Source of the DNA: UBA1309 sp047605645
GTDB taxonomy: Bacteria; Bacteroidota; Bacteroidia; Bacteroidales; Dysgonomonadaceae
DNA: 64,000 bases
Direction of reading: 5' to 3'
NCBI GenBank assembly: GCA_047605645.1
Contig: JASGFJ010000007.1
Span: 56,603-120,602, forward strand
The notes under the pieces are model-generated. The model made no database searches. It was not told where the DNA came from and saw only the letters and a program-made list of their open reading frames with translations. Made by a program: the position numbers and the translations under genes. Every line of letters starts with the position of its first letter. Within the stretch, counting starts at the first letter, position 1. Below, one piece after another: positions 24,653 to 34,231 of this stretch.

Positions 24653-24826
24653 ATGACTAAGATTATCGTTCCGCACGGGATACGGAAAGACATCAAAATG
24701 CTTCTGAACGTATCATTCCCGACAATAAGAAAAGCCTTATCCGGAGAGAGTAAAAGTTTACTTAGCTTACAAATAAGGAAGTTAGCTCTGGAGAAAGGCG
24801 GAGTTGAAATAAAAAAGAATGAATAA
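24653..24826 (+). CDS. Small HTH-like protein divergent from the repressor
   Basis: 57-residue basic protein beginning MTKIIVPHGIRKDIK and ending in a lysine-rich tail. The middle (LLNVSFPTIRKALSGES, then LLSLQIRKLALEKGG) looks like a compact helix-turn-helix with a recognition helix at PTIRKAL. I recall similar short DNA-binding proteins in Bacteroidetes mobile elements, where they sit opposite a repressor, but I cannot name a characterised member. It has a consensus promoter and three operator-like repeats upstream. By position it could play a Cro-like role. It is followed by 363 bp without a gene, so no cargo operon is attached. Confidence 0.6.
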   Translation: MTKIIVPHGIRKDIKMLLNVSFPTIRKALSGESKSLLSLQIRKLALEKGGVEIKKNE

Positions 24827-25189
24827 ACAACAAACACAAAGATTGCCTATGATGACCATATAGAAAACCAATTTGCAACTGCATACCGCTTGACCTTTCA
24901 TCTTCTCACTGTACTAACATTCCTTAATCAATACCTTATATATGTTCTAGTTAAAAAAATAGAACTGTGAATTTCAATCAAAAAAGACTTTCCTTTTGAT
25001 AGATAAGATTAAAACTAACCCCAATATATAATAGACTATTGTTTACTATCAGTCAGCAAAACGACTAATAATAAGGAATTAGCACTCAAGACAACTAACG
25101 CATAAACAAGCTTTAAATCAGATTTATGACTATTTATAGAGATAAATAAAACAGTTCCGACAGGAACGATTAATACCTTTTATTTAATT
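24827..25189. other. Gene-free region upstream of PUL 2
   Basis: 363 bp, AT-rich. It holds a small perfect hairpin GTTCC-GACA-GGAAC at 25154-25167 close to the SusC start, and no consensus TAnnTTTG promoter, which fits regulator-dependent expression. No coding potential seen. Confidence 0.45.
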
Positions 25190-28100
25190 ATGAAACATAA
25201 ACACTTATCTCATCGAAACAGATTGTTTCCAAGAGGAAAAAATCTGTTTATCATGATGCTTCTTAGCTTATTTTCTATTTTCGGCACAAAGGCTGCCGAA
25301 GAGTATCAACAAAAAGGAAACACAAATCGACCTGCATTCAAGCTAGGAGGAGTTGTTGTCGATGACAAAAACGAGCCTTTGATTGGAGTATCTGTATATA
25401 TACAGGGAACAACAATAGGCACAACCACAGACTTAGCGGGGAAATTCTCTATCCAAGCCAGATCCGGAAATATCCTCGAGTTCAAAATAATTGGCTACAA
25501 ACCCAAAACTATCACCATCACGAATGAGAAAAACCTGCAGATTGTCATGGATGAGGATGAAAATGTACTCGAAGATGTAGTAGTTACCAGTTACGGAACA
25601 CAGAAAAAAGTATCTGTTGTTGGAGCCGTACAAACCATCCGCCCCGAAGTACTGAAGACACCCTCTACCCAACTTTCAACGTCTTTTGCAGGACGTATCC
25701 CGGGAGTTATTGCCGTACAGCGCAGCGGACAACCGGGAGCCGATGGCGCCAGCTTCTGGATACGCGGAATTTCGACTTTCGGAGGCCGGGCAACTCCCCT
25801 GATAATTGTGGATGGCATCCAACTTAGCGAAGGAGACTTAAACAGTATAGATCCGGAAACAATCGAGACATTTTCAATACTGAAAGATGCATCAGCCACC
25901 GCTCTTTATGGAAGTCTGGGAGCTAATGGCGTTTTAATAGTCAGTACCAAATCCGGAAAGAACATGGAGAAACCCAGGATTAATGTCCGTTTGGAAACGT
26001 CGATCAGCTCTCCCTGGAAAAAGCCCAAATTCATCGACGGCCCGACATACATGAGCATGTATAATGAAGCGCAGCAAAACCCCTCCAGTACAAGCTACGT
26101 TCCATATTCGCAACGCAAAATCGAAGGCACCATTGCGGGTAAGGATCCGATTATGTACCCCAATGTAGATTGGTATAACGAAATATTTAAAGATTCTCAG
26201 ACAACCCGGAAAGCCCTGATTAATGTAACCGGCGGTAGTAAGAAAGTAGATTACTTTTCATCTCTGTCTGTATCCCAAGAAACAGGAATGTTGAGAAACC
26301 GGAGCAAAGATTTCTTCTCCTTTAATAATAATATCAATATATGGAGGTACAATTTCCAGAATAACATCAATATGTATCTTCACCCAAACACCAAATTCAC
26401 AGTCCGTCTGAATGTGCGATTGAGGGATGAAACGAGCCCGTATGGAGACGTAGCATACAATTTCATAAATGTTATCAATACGAATCCGGTCGATTTCCCC
26501 GTACTGTACCCTCGCTCCGACAACCGTAATCAAGATTTGACTACCGACTACATCATGTGGGGAGGAAAAATATCAACAAACACCACTGCGGCAAACCCTG
26601 TTGCAGAACTGGCCAGAGGATATAAGACCGACTTTCAAAGCACTGTCATAGCACAAGTAGATTTAGAACAAAAACTCGATTTTATTACCAAAGGACTGAA
26701 ATTCAATGGATTTATAGCATTCAAAAACTGGTCGCAAACAAGAATTGGCCGCACGGCCGGTTATAATCTGTTTTATGTGGATAAGCCACAAGAGGATGAT
26801 TTAGGAAATATAACCTCGTATTCGCTCATCAACGCAAAAGGATCGGTGCAATCAACTGTCCTTGATATCAATGGAGGAAACAGCTATGGCACCGGCGACC
26901 GACGGATGAGCATACAAGGACGGCTAAACTATCAAAAAGAAATCAATAAAGATCATGACCTGACGGCAATGGCTGTCTATAATCAAGAAGAGACCAATAT
27001 CAATACGCCGGGAAGTTTAAAAGGCTCTTTACCCTTTCGGAAAATAGGATTGTCCGGACGATTGACATACGGATACAAACATAAATACCTGTTCGAGACA
27101 AACTTCGGATACAACGGAAGTGAAAATTTTGCAAAGGGGCATCGGTTTGGATTCTTTCCCTCCGTTGCAGCCGGCTACAACATCAGCCAGGAAAAATTCT
27201 GGAAACCGTTGAGCAAAGCAATCACAAATTTAAAGATCCGGGGTTCATGGGGTTTGGTAGGAAATGACCAGACAAATAGTGAACGGTTTCTGTATTTAGC
27301 CGATCTAACCCTTCAAAGTACCAATGCATCGTACACCACAGGCGTCGACCAAAATCACAGCTTATACGGACCAACCTACAACCGCTACCAGAACGATAAG
27401 CTGGGATGGGAAATCGGAGAAAAGGTGAATATCGGTCTCGATCTGGACTTATTTCACGACTTGAGTCTTGTATTCGAATTGTACCGTGAGAAGAGACGGG
27501 ATATTTTCATGCAACGCCAGGCCATTCCCAACTTTTTCGGCACAGCTTCAACGGTCATTTATGGAAATCTTGGGAAAGTAGAGAATAAAGGTTTCGAAGT
27601 AGCTGCAAACTACAACAGACGGCTGCACAAAACCCTTCTCCTCTCGTTTAATGGTTCGTTTACCTATGCAGCCAATAAAATTAAAGAATACGACGAACCC
27701 GCCTACAAACTATATCCGGGGCTTTCTCGTGTGGGACATGCGGTACATCAGCCTCTATTGTACCAGGCAGAACGCTTATTTATAGATCAAGGAGATATTA
27801 AGAACAGCCCGACACAAAAAATCGGTTCGTTTGTCAGCCCAGGTGATATCAAATATACAGATCTGAAAAACCGTCACGGAGAAACCGATAATCAGATTGA
27901 TGCCAGCGACAGACAATACACAGGAATGCCATCTGTCCCAGAAATTGTATACGGATTCGGCTCTTCTGTCAAATTCAAGAAATGGGACTTTTCTTTCTTC
28001 CTCCAGGGAGCAGCCCGAACATCCTTGATCATGTCCGGTTTTCACCCTTTTGGAACGAGCATCCAGCACAATGTATTGCAATTTATCGCTGATGACTACT

Positions 28101-28387
28101 GGAGCATGACCAATCAAAATATTCATGCCAGATATCCTCGCCTCAGCATTGTGGATAACTCCAACAACACGGCAGCCTCCACGTATTGGCAAAGAGATGC
28201 TTCTTTTTTAAAGCTTAAAACCCTTGAAGCAGGATACACATTTAAGTTCCTGAGGGTTTATGTCACGGGATCAAATATACTGACTTTCTCAAAATTCAAA
28301 TATTGGGATCCTGAAATGGGAGGAGGAGCCGGATTGCAATACCCGACTATGCGGACATTCAATACAGGCATTCAATTGATCCTCTAA
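25190..28387 (+). CDS. SusC/RagA-family TonB-dependent transporter, PUL 2
   Basis: 1065-residue outer-membrane transporter. It has an unusually long N-terminal signal region (LFIMMLLSLFSIFGTKAA, cleavage ~37), a carboxypeptidase-regulatory-like domain (about 52-130, VVVDDKNEPLIGVSVYIQG), a LEDVVVTSYGTQKK TonB-box region, a plug with the SusC signature (PLIIVDGIQLSEGDLNSIDP) and a barrel ending in FNTGIQLIL. It lacks an STN domain. It is paired with the SusD at 28651. The enzymes downstream (M60 peptidase, GH2) suggest that it imports glycans or glycopeptides released from host glycoproteins. Confidence 0.95.
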   Translation: MKHKHLSHRNRLFPRGKNLFIMMLLSLFSIFGTKAAEEYQQKGNTNRPAFKLGGVVVDDKNEPLIGVSVYIQGTTIGTTTDLAGKFSIQARSGNILEFKIIGYKPKTITITNEKNLQIVMDEDENVLEDVVVTSYGTQKKVSVVGAVQTIRPEVLKTPSTQLSTSFAGRIPGVIAVQRSGQPGADGASFWIRGISTFGGRATPLIIVDGIQLSEGDLNSIDPETIETFSILKDASATALYGSLGANGVLIVSTKSGKNMEKPRINVRLETSISSPWKKPKFIDGPTYMSMYNEAQQNPSSTSYVPYSQRKIEGTIAGKDPIMYPNVDWYNEIFKDSQTTRKALINVTGGSKKVDYFSSLSVSQETGMLRNRSKDFFSFNNNINIWRYNFQNNINMYLHPNTKFTVRLNVRLRDETSPYGDVAYNFINVINTNPVDFPVLYPRSDNRNQDLTTDYIMWGGKISTNTTAANPVAELARGYKTDFQSTVIAQVDLEQKLDFITKGLKFNGFIAFKNWSQTRIGRTAGYNLFYVDKPQEDDLGNITSYSLINAKGSVQSTVLDINGGNSYGTGDRRMSIQGRLNYQKEINKDHDLTAMAVYNQEETNINTPGSLKGSLPFRKIGLSGRLTYGYKHKYLFETNFGYNGSENFAKGHRFGFFPSVAAGYNISQEKFWKPLSKAITNLKIRGSWGLVGNDQTNSERFLYLADLTLQSTNASYTTGVDQNHSLYGPTYNRYQNDKLGWEIGEKVNIGLDLDLFHDLSLVFELYREKRRDIFMQRQAIPNFFGTASTVIYGNLGKVENKGFEVAANYNRRLHKTLLLSFNGSFTYAANKIKEYDEPAYKLYPGLSRVGHAVHQPLLYQAERLFIDQGDIKNSPTQKIGSFVSPGDIKYTDLKNRHGETDNQIDASDRQYTGMPSVPEIVYGFGSSVKFKKWDFSFFLQGAARTSLIMSGFHPFGTSIQHNVLQFIADDYWSMTNQNIHARYPRLSIVDNSNNTAASTYWQRDASFLKLKTLEAGYTFKFLRVYVTGSNILTFSKFKYWDPEMGGGAGLQYPTMRTFNTGIQLIL

Positions 28388-28559
28388 AATTATTCGGTCG
28401 AAAAAAAGCTCGATTTATAAAATAGACTCGTTCATTTATCTTATAAAAGAAAAGCTTATATCGTATAAAATAAACATAATCCGACCAATCACCTAAGCGG
28501 TTAAAAATGATCGTATTTGTGTTCGATACGGCCTTTAAAACAATTTATTTACGGATGGG

Positions 28560-28650
28560 ACAAAGCCTGATTTTTATTAGACCAACCCATACAACAATCT
28601 AAAAAAAACAGGCAAGTTTCAGCCGATCTAACAGTAAAAAATTAAATCGC
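28560..28650 (+). promoter_or_regulatory. PUL hairpin leader, copy 3
   Basis: Stem GCCTGATTTTT (28565-28575) with AAAAACAGGC (28604-28613, one base deleted), then CAAGTTTCAGCCG and AAAAATTAAATCGC before the SusD ATG. Same order and spacing as the two PUL 1 copies, though here it lies between SusC and SusD. Confidence 0.5.
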
Positions 28651-30558
28651 ATGAAAAAATATTTGATATATCTATTCGCTGTATGCAGTATTCTTGCTTA
28701 TACTTCCTGTCAGGGATATCTGGATGTTATTCCGGAGGAATCTGCTAAAGACAACGACGCATTCAAAGACAGAGAAGCGGCAAAAAGATACCTGTATTCC
28801 TGTTACAGCTACCTACCTAATTCCAGGCACACACCCTATTCTCTGGACATGCTGACCTCCGATGAAATCATCACAGCGTTTGAGCATGAAGTTTTCGCCA
28901 ATTTTCCAAAGGGAAACTATACGGCAGTCAACCCTATTATTTCTTATTGGGATATTCTTTTTCAAGGAATCAGACAATGTTATCTGCTAATTGATAACGT
29001 AGATGATGTTCCTAATTTAGACAGTGAAGATAAACTTATTTATAAATCAGAAGCAACGTTCTTAATTGCATATTACCACTATTTACTTTTAAAATGTTAT
29101 GGCCCGACACTCATTATAGAAGGATCTATAGATGTAAACATGAGTCAGTCGGCTTATCCTGAACGCCAACCCTATGATGAATGTGTTGAATGGATCTCCA
29201 ATAAATTTGACGAAGCCGTGAGCCTGGGACTACCCAATAGCCATGAAGGAACGAGTTATGGACGTGCGACAAAACCTGCCGCTTTAGCTATTAAGGCAAG
29301 AATCTTATTATATGCAGCTTCTCCTTTATTCAACGGAGGAAGAGCAAATTACTCCGACCCGACCGCAGACGATGTTTCAACTGCATGGACAGGGCAAACG
29401 ACATCCGACGGAAAGCCGTTGTTCAATACAACGTACGATGCCGGCAAATGGCAAAAAGCCGCAGAAGCAGCATCGGCTGCCATTGCATCGGCAGAAGCAG
29501 CCGGCATCAGGTTGTATCAAGAAAACGATGTACCTTCTTCAACATCTGTTCCGGAGCCCAGTAATATAACCGAAAAAGTGTTGCGTCTTACAATTACAGA
29601 CAGGACAACCCCTGAAATCATTTGGGCAGACACTCGTGTCGAAAGTATATACGGAATTCAAAAGAAGAGCACTCCTTTTAATGACACCAAAGGAGGTTCA
29701 TGGAATGGAGCAGGACCGACCATGACCATGCTAGGCATGTTTTATACAAAAAACGGGTTACCTATCGACGAAGATCCGGATTATGACTACTCTACCATCT
29801 ATGGATATGGAAATCAACCCACAACGGAACATGGAACAGGAATAACCCTGAACCTGAATTTAAACCGTGAACCTCGATTCTATTCATGGGTTGCCTACCA
29901 CAACAGCTATTATGAATTATACGCACTCACCACAGACCTCGGGGCATCCAGCACAAGCCGGAATAAGATGTTGGTTCAGTTTAGAAAAAATGACAATTGC
30001 GGCATAAAAACGCGTACCAACAATTATTCGCCTACCGGATACCTGAACAAAAAAGGTGTTCATCCGGGTTTTTCAAGAGAAACCGGAGGAACCAGAGTGG
30101 ATTATCCCTGGCCCATTATCCGTCTGGCAGAATTGTATCTGAACTATGCAGAAGCACTGATTGAGGTAGGAGGACAGCAAAATCTGGAAACAGCCATTAC
30201 TTACATCGATATGGTGAGAACACGTGCCGGCATACAAGGAGTGAAAGCAGCCTGGCTACCAACAGGCAAAACCTTGGATCAGGCAAAGCTCCGCCAGATT
30301 GTACGCCAGGAAAGAACAATCGAACTGTACCTGGAAAATCAGCGATTCTGGGATGTTCGCCGCTGGCTACTCGGCACAAAATATTTCAATGTAAAAGCCA
30401 AAGGATTGAATATATCCCAGACCACAGATGCCGGATTTTTTAATGTCGTAGAGGTTAATTTCACACGAAAATTTACTTCTCCTACAAACTATCTAATGCC
30501 AATTCCAGCCTCAGATATCGATAAAAACGTGAAATTGGTTCAAAACCCAGGATACTAA
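28651..30558 (+). CDS. SusD-family nutrient-binding lipoprotein, PUL 2
   Basis: 635-residue RagB/SusD lipoprotein, lipobox YTSC (Cys ~20) followed by QGYLDVIPEE. Typical segments: FLIAYYHYLLLKCYGPTLI, the AALAIKARILLYAASPLFNGG helix pair, IIRLAELYLNYAEALIEVGG, and the C-terminal ERTIELYLENQRFWDVRRW ... LMPIPASDIDKNVKLVQNPGY. It works with the SusC at 25190 as the binding lid of the transporter. It starts at an ATG 263 bp after SusC and is preceded by leader copy 3. The next lipoprotein follows after 16 bp, implying one transcript. Confidence 0.94.
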   Translation: MKKYLIYLFAVCSILAYTSCQGYLDVIPEESAKDNDAFKDREAAKRYLYSCYSYLPNSRHTPYSLDMLTSDEIITAFEHEVFANFPKGNYTAVNPIISYWDILFQGIRQCYLLIDNVDDVPNLDSEDKLIYKSEATFLIAYYHYLLLKCYGPTLIIEGSIDVNMSQSAYPERQPYDECVEWISNKFDEAVSLGLPNSHEGTSYGRATKPAALAIKARILLYAASPLFNGGRANYSDPTADDVSTAWTGQTTSDGKPLFNTTYDAGKWQKAAEAASAAIASAEAAGIRLYQENDVPSSTSVPEPSNITEKVLRLTITDRTTPEIIWADTRVESIYGIQKKSTPFNDTKGGSWNGAGPTMTMLGMFYTKNGLPIDEDPDYDYSTIYGYGNQPTTEHGTGITLNLNLNREPRFYSWVAYHNSYYELYALTTDLGASSTSRNKMLVQFRKNDNCGIKTRTNNYSPTGYLNKKGVHPGFSRETGGTRVDYPWPIIRLAELYLNYAEALIEVGGQQNLETAITYIDMVRTRAGIQGVKAAWLPTGKTLDQAKLRQIVRQERTIELYLENQRFWDVRRWLLGTKYFNVKAKGLNISQTTDAGFFNVVEVNFTRKFTSPTNYLMPIPASDIDKNVKLVQNPGY

Positions 30559-30574
30559 TAAAAAAAGAAACACA

Positions 30575-31423
30575 ATGAAAAAGATATGCTATATACTGTT
30601 GACATGTATGCTTGCATTGGCTGCATGCGATAAAAACGATGAAGAATCGGTAACACCCGGCAATATCTCGGATATCAGCTATATTGCCAAACCGGGTTCC
30701 ATCGTTCTAAAATGGACTGTACCGGCTGATTCTGATTACCAATATGTAAAAGTTACGTATTATGATCCCTGGATGAATAAAAACAATGTGCTTTTATCAA
30801 GCGTGTACAGCGATTCACTTGCAATACCCAATATGTTGCGTAAGTTTGGAGATTATACGTTCAATCTACAGACTGTCAGCCGAACCGGAGAACTTGGAAA
30901 TGCCCAAACCATCAACGCATCCGCTTTAGCCAGGCCTGAAGAATACACAATCGCCTCTTCATCGCCCATTGCATTGACAGCATCTATGCTTTCCACCAAT
31001 GCACAAGAGCCTTCTGAAGGACCTATTGAGAACTTGCTGGATGGAAGCACGACAACCTTTTTTCACTCCAGCTGGTCATCCACTATCTGGCCTGCCTATA
31101 TCCAGATAGATCTGGACGCACCGGTAAACGCATTTTCCTTCTGGTATCGGAATAGAGCCAATGCAAATGGGAAACCTTCCATCATTGAAATCTACGGGAG
31201 TAATGATGCCGCCAATTTCACCTTACTGGAAACTATCAATTCCGGCTTGCCGGCAGGAAGCGGAGCAGAATATACCTCTCCGGTCATTATTACAGCTCCT
31301 CAATCTTATTCCCATATCAGATTATTAGTGACTAAGACAGCCGCAAATAATACATTTTTCAATATGGCGGAATTGAAACTATACAAATGCGACCTTACAA
31401 TATATAACCCTGAAGGAGAGTAG
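30575..31423 (+). CDS. Discoidin-domain surface lipoprotein, PUL 2
   Basis: 282-residue lipoprotein with lipobox LAAC (Cys ~19) followed by the acidic DKNDEE, a surface-export-like signature in Bacteroidetes. Residues about 30-115 form a fibronectin-like beta domain (ISYIAKPGSIVLKWTVPADS), as in DUF4959-type proteins. About 135-275 is an F5/8 type C (discoidin/CBM32-like) domain (NLLDGSTTTFFHSSWSS, then SFWYRNRANANGKPSIIEIYG). The likely role is binding of the PUL 2 glycan at the cell surface, as a partner of SusD. It is 16 bp after SusD. A strong intercistronic hairpin follows at 31440-31475. Confidence 0.82.
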   Translation: MKKICYILLTCMLALAACDKNDEESVTPGNISDISYIAKPGSIVLKWTVPADSDYQYVKVTYYDPWMNKNNVLLSSVYSDSLAIPNMLRKFGDYTFNLQTVSRTGELGNAQTINASALARPEEYTIASSSPIALTASMLSTNAQEPSEGPIENLLDGSTTTFFHSSWSSTIWPAYIQIDLDAPVNAFSFWYRNRANANGKPSIIEIYGSNDAANFTLLETINSGLPAGSGAEYTSPVIITAPQSYSHIRLLVTKTAANNTFFNMAELKLYKCDLTIYNPEGE

Positions 31424-31439
31424 CTTTCTTGCTTTAAGT

Positions 31440-31475
31440 TTAATCTAGGCAGGGAAAATCCCCTGCTTAGATTAA
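31440..31475. repeat. Strong intercistronic hairpin before the M60 gene
   Basis: TTAATCTA-GGCAGGG type arm (31440-31454) pairs with CCCTGCTTAGATTAA (31461-31475) apart from one mismatch. There is no U-run. It may stabilise the susCD part of the mRNA or reduce expression of the distal genes. Confidence 0.55.
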
Positions 31476-31515
31476 CAGCAATTTACGTCAAACCGAATAA
31501 TTAACTTTAAATAGC

Positions 31516-33780
31516 ATGAGACATTTATATTTTCTTTTTACTATCATCATTGTATCCATAAGTGGATGTTCTGATAAAAACGACGCTCAGCCAGAAGAGA
31601 CAACACCGTTCCTGACAATTCCATCTTCGAGTATATCCGCAGAAAGAATCAATTCCTCTAAAGAGATAAACTTTCAGACGAATATCTCCAATCTGAAGGT
31701 ATCTGTTTATCCCTCAGAATGGTGCTCTGCCTATATATCTAACGGAAACATCCTAACTATCGTTTGTGCGACCAATCCCGAAGCTGATACAAGAATGGCT
31801 ACTGTCACCATTCAAGACGAAAAGGGAACAATAAAGAAGACCGTTATTGTCAAACAGGATGGAAGAAATGACACTTCCAGCGACATTCCGGATGACATAA
31901 AACTTCCGGTAAGCAGATCAACAGCGTCTTCCAGCCAACCGGGCTCAGGAATTGAGAGATCACACGACGGAAATCTCTCTACACTCTATCATTCTAATTA
32001 TGCCAACTCTTCAGCGAACTACTTTCCAATAACCCTGAGTTACTATTTTGATAAACCTGATACAATAAACTACATCACTTATCATCCTCGAAGCTCCGGC
32101 AATAACGGCATTTTTAAAGAATTCGACGTGTATGCAGTCACGGAAAGTAATCCAAGCGCAACTTTGCTCGGAAGCTACACGTTGAGCGGGACGAATACTG
32201 CGTCTCAAATTCGGTTCAATACCTCTATATTGAAAGTCAAAGAAATTCGTTTTGTAATTAAATCCGGTTACGGAGACGGCAATGGTTTTGCTTCCTGTGC
32301 CGAAATGGAATTCTATAAAAACAACTCTAATAAATTTAATTATTCAACGATTTTTACAGATCCCTCTTGCTCAAAAATCAAATCCGGAGTAACGGAAACA
32401 CAAATAAGGGAAATAAAGAATTCCTTCTTCCGCGACTTGGCATTAGAAATACTCAAGGGAGAATACGACAGCGAATTTAGAGTGCAAAGTTATAGAAGCT
32501 GGCAAAATCCCAGCATAATGGCTGCCGCAAACAAGACCAGTACATACGGCTTGCGGGATAATCCAACCGGGATTTTTGCAAAGAAAGGCGAAGAAATTGT
32601 CGTGCTTGCCAATGAAACACATAACCAGAATATCTCTGTATTTATACAGGATCCGGATAATAAAATTTCAGGATCCTCCTACCCTATCCACACCGGAATC
32701 AATAAATTTACAGCAAACAACACAGGACTCATCTATGTGATGTATTATACGAAGAACGGCACGGAAAGTCCGGTCACCATCAATTTTGCCAAAGGCAATG
32801 TGAATGGGTATTTTGACAGCCAAAAGCATAGCCAGGACGACTGGAGCAGGCTGTTAAACAAAGCCACATTCCGGCATTTCGATGTTGTAGGAAAATATGC
32901 CGGTTTAACTTTTGAGACCTCAGCATTTAAGCAATATACCCCTAATGGCCTTTCCTTAATCAACACATTCGATGAAATCGTTTACAACGAGCAGGATTTT
33001 ATGGGACTCGTAAAATACAACTGCCAGTATAACAACCGGGCTTATTTCCTGGTGGTATATACGCCGGGAAGTTACATGTTTTCAACGGGCAATTATACAG
33101 GCTATATCAACACTGTCCAATCCGATCTTCTTGATGTCGACAAATTAAGAACAACATCCATTTGGGGAGTTGCCCATGAACTGGGACACACGCATCAGAC
33201 CCGCCCCGGCTTACGCTGGGTTGGGACAACGGAGGTGACCAACAATATACACTCTTTGTATATACAAACCTTGTTCGGCAACAAGAGCCGCCTTTTGGCG
33301 AGTGGAGTCTATGCCAAGGCAATAACCGAAATAGTGAACGCCAACATACCTCATGCCGCCTCTACGGATGTATTCCACAAACTGGTTCCATTCTGGCAAC
33401 TAAAACTTTATCTGATGGATGCGCTTGATAAAAAAGATTTTTACAAAGATGTTTATCAGCAAGTGAGAACAAACCCGAATCCTGCAACAAACGGAGAATG
33501 CCAGCTTCAATTTGTGAAGATTTGCTGTAAAGCGGCCAATCTCGACCTGACGGAGTTTTTCGAACAATGGGGCTTCCTCAAAGCCGTATCACTAACTATC
33601 AATGATTATTCCACCAGCCAGATGATTATCTCTCAGGAGAGAGTCGATGAGGTGAAAGCCGAGATAGCCGCCCATAATTATCCGAAACCGGTAAGAAACG
33701 ACATTTACAAGATCACAGATGAGAATGTAGACAACTATAGAGAGAAGGCGGCCTCCATGCCTGTTTCCCGCCGTAAATAA
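31516..33780 (+). CDS. BACON-discoidin-M60 (enhancin-like) mucin peptidase
   Basis: 754-residue lipoprotein (lipobox ISGC, Cys ~18, then SDKNDAQPEE). Order: BACON domain (~35-120), F5/8 type C domain (~130-275) and an M60 zinc-peptidase domain (~330-690). The gluzincin motif is H554-E-L-G-H558 with E573, fitting HEXXHX(8-28)E. This domain plan matches BT4244 of B. thetaiotaomicron, a mucin-directed M60 protein, and the family cleaves O-glycosylated protein next to glycosylated residues. I infer that it releases glycopeptides from host mucin at the cell surface. It is in the PUL 2 transcript, 92 bp after the discoidin lipoprotein, behind a hairpin. Confidence 0.88.
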   Translation: MRHLYFLFTIIIVSISGCSDKNDAQPEETTPFLTIPSSSISAERINSSKEINFQTNISNLKVSVYPSEWCSAYISNGNILTIVCATNPEADTRMATVTIQDEKGTIKKTVIVKQDGRNDTSSDIPDDIKLPVSRSTASSSQPGSGIERSHDGNLSTLYHSNYANSSANYFPITLSYYFDKPDTINYITYHPRSSGNNGIFKEFDVYAVTESNPSATLLGSYTLSGTNTASQIRFNTSILKVKEIRFVIKSGYGDGNGFASCAEMEFYKNNSNKFNYSTIFTDPSCSKIKSGVTETQIREIKNSFFRDLALEILKGEYDSEFRVQSYRSWQNPSIMAAANKTSTYGLRDNPTGIFAKKGEEIVVLANETHNQNISVFIQDPDNKISGSSYPIHTGINKFTANNTGLIYVMYYTKNGTESPVTINFAKGNVNGYFDSQKHSQDDWSRLLNKATFRHFDVVGKYAGLTFETSAFKQYTPNGLSLINTFDEIVYNEQDFMGLVKYNCQYNNRAYFLVVYTPGSYMFSTGNYTGYINTVQSDLLDVDKLRTTSIWGVAHELGHTHQTRPGLRWVGTTEVTNNIHSLYIQTLFGNKSRLLASGVYAKAITEIVNANIPHAASTDVFHKLVPFWQLKLYLMDALDKKDFYKDVYQQVRTNPNPATNGECQLQFVKICCKAANLDLTEFFEQWGFLKAVSLTINDYSTSQMIISQERVDEVKAEIAAHNYPKPVRNDIYKITDENVDNYREKAASMPVSRRK

Positions 33781-34231
33781 TTTCCGGGCAGCAGGTTTAC
33801 TCCGGTTCCGATTAAACAAAGAGCAAAAGACCGGTTTTTTTAAAGCTATGGCCATTGCCTGGAATATCAGTTACGGAACATCTTCTGTCGAAAGAAACGA
33901 GCCGAAAGCAACTCCCTTCTGCAACCATCCTATTGTTGCAGAAGCCGGAGTTACAAAACTCACCGGAACTGCCGTCGGCTCATTGGATGCAGAACCGAAA
34001 GAAACGGCTCCGGAATCGAAATAAGTCGAACGGAAATGCAGCCGGAACAGGAAACGAAAAAAGCAGCAGATCTACATCGAATGAATCGAAATAGATGAAG
34101 GTTCATCCGATAAGTATAGATATGAACGGATTAATATTTCGCAAAGTCGGGAATAAATAGAAGTAAACGCCCGGCGAAGATTCATTATAAGCACTTATCA
34201 ATTTATTATTAACATCAAAATTTTATGTACT
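33781..34231. other. Gap in PUL 2 with a weak small-ORF candidate
   Basis: 450 bp between M60 and the next gene. Base composition resembles coding DNA. Apart from the 58-residue candidate at 33848-34024, no frame is convincing. It could be decayed coding sequence. Confidence 0.4.
33848..34024 (+). CDS. Weak small ORF, possibly a gene remnant
   Basis: 58 codons from ATG 33848 (MAIAWNISYGTSSVERNEPK...). No signal peptide, domain or promoter is seen. An overlapping frame (33855-34094) is also open, so neither is secure. It is listed because it lies in an otherwise unexplained gap of PUL 2. Confidence 0.15.
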   Translation: MAIAWNISYGTSSVERNEPKATPFCNHPIVAEAGVTKLTGTAVGSLDAEPKETAPESK

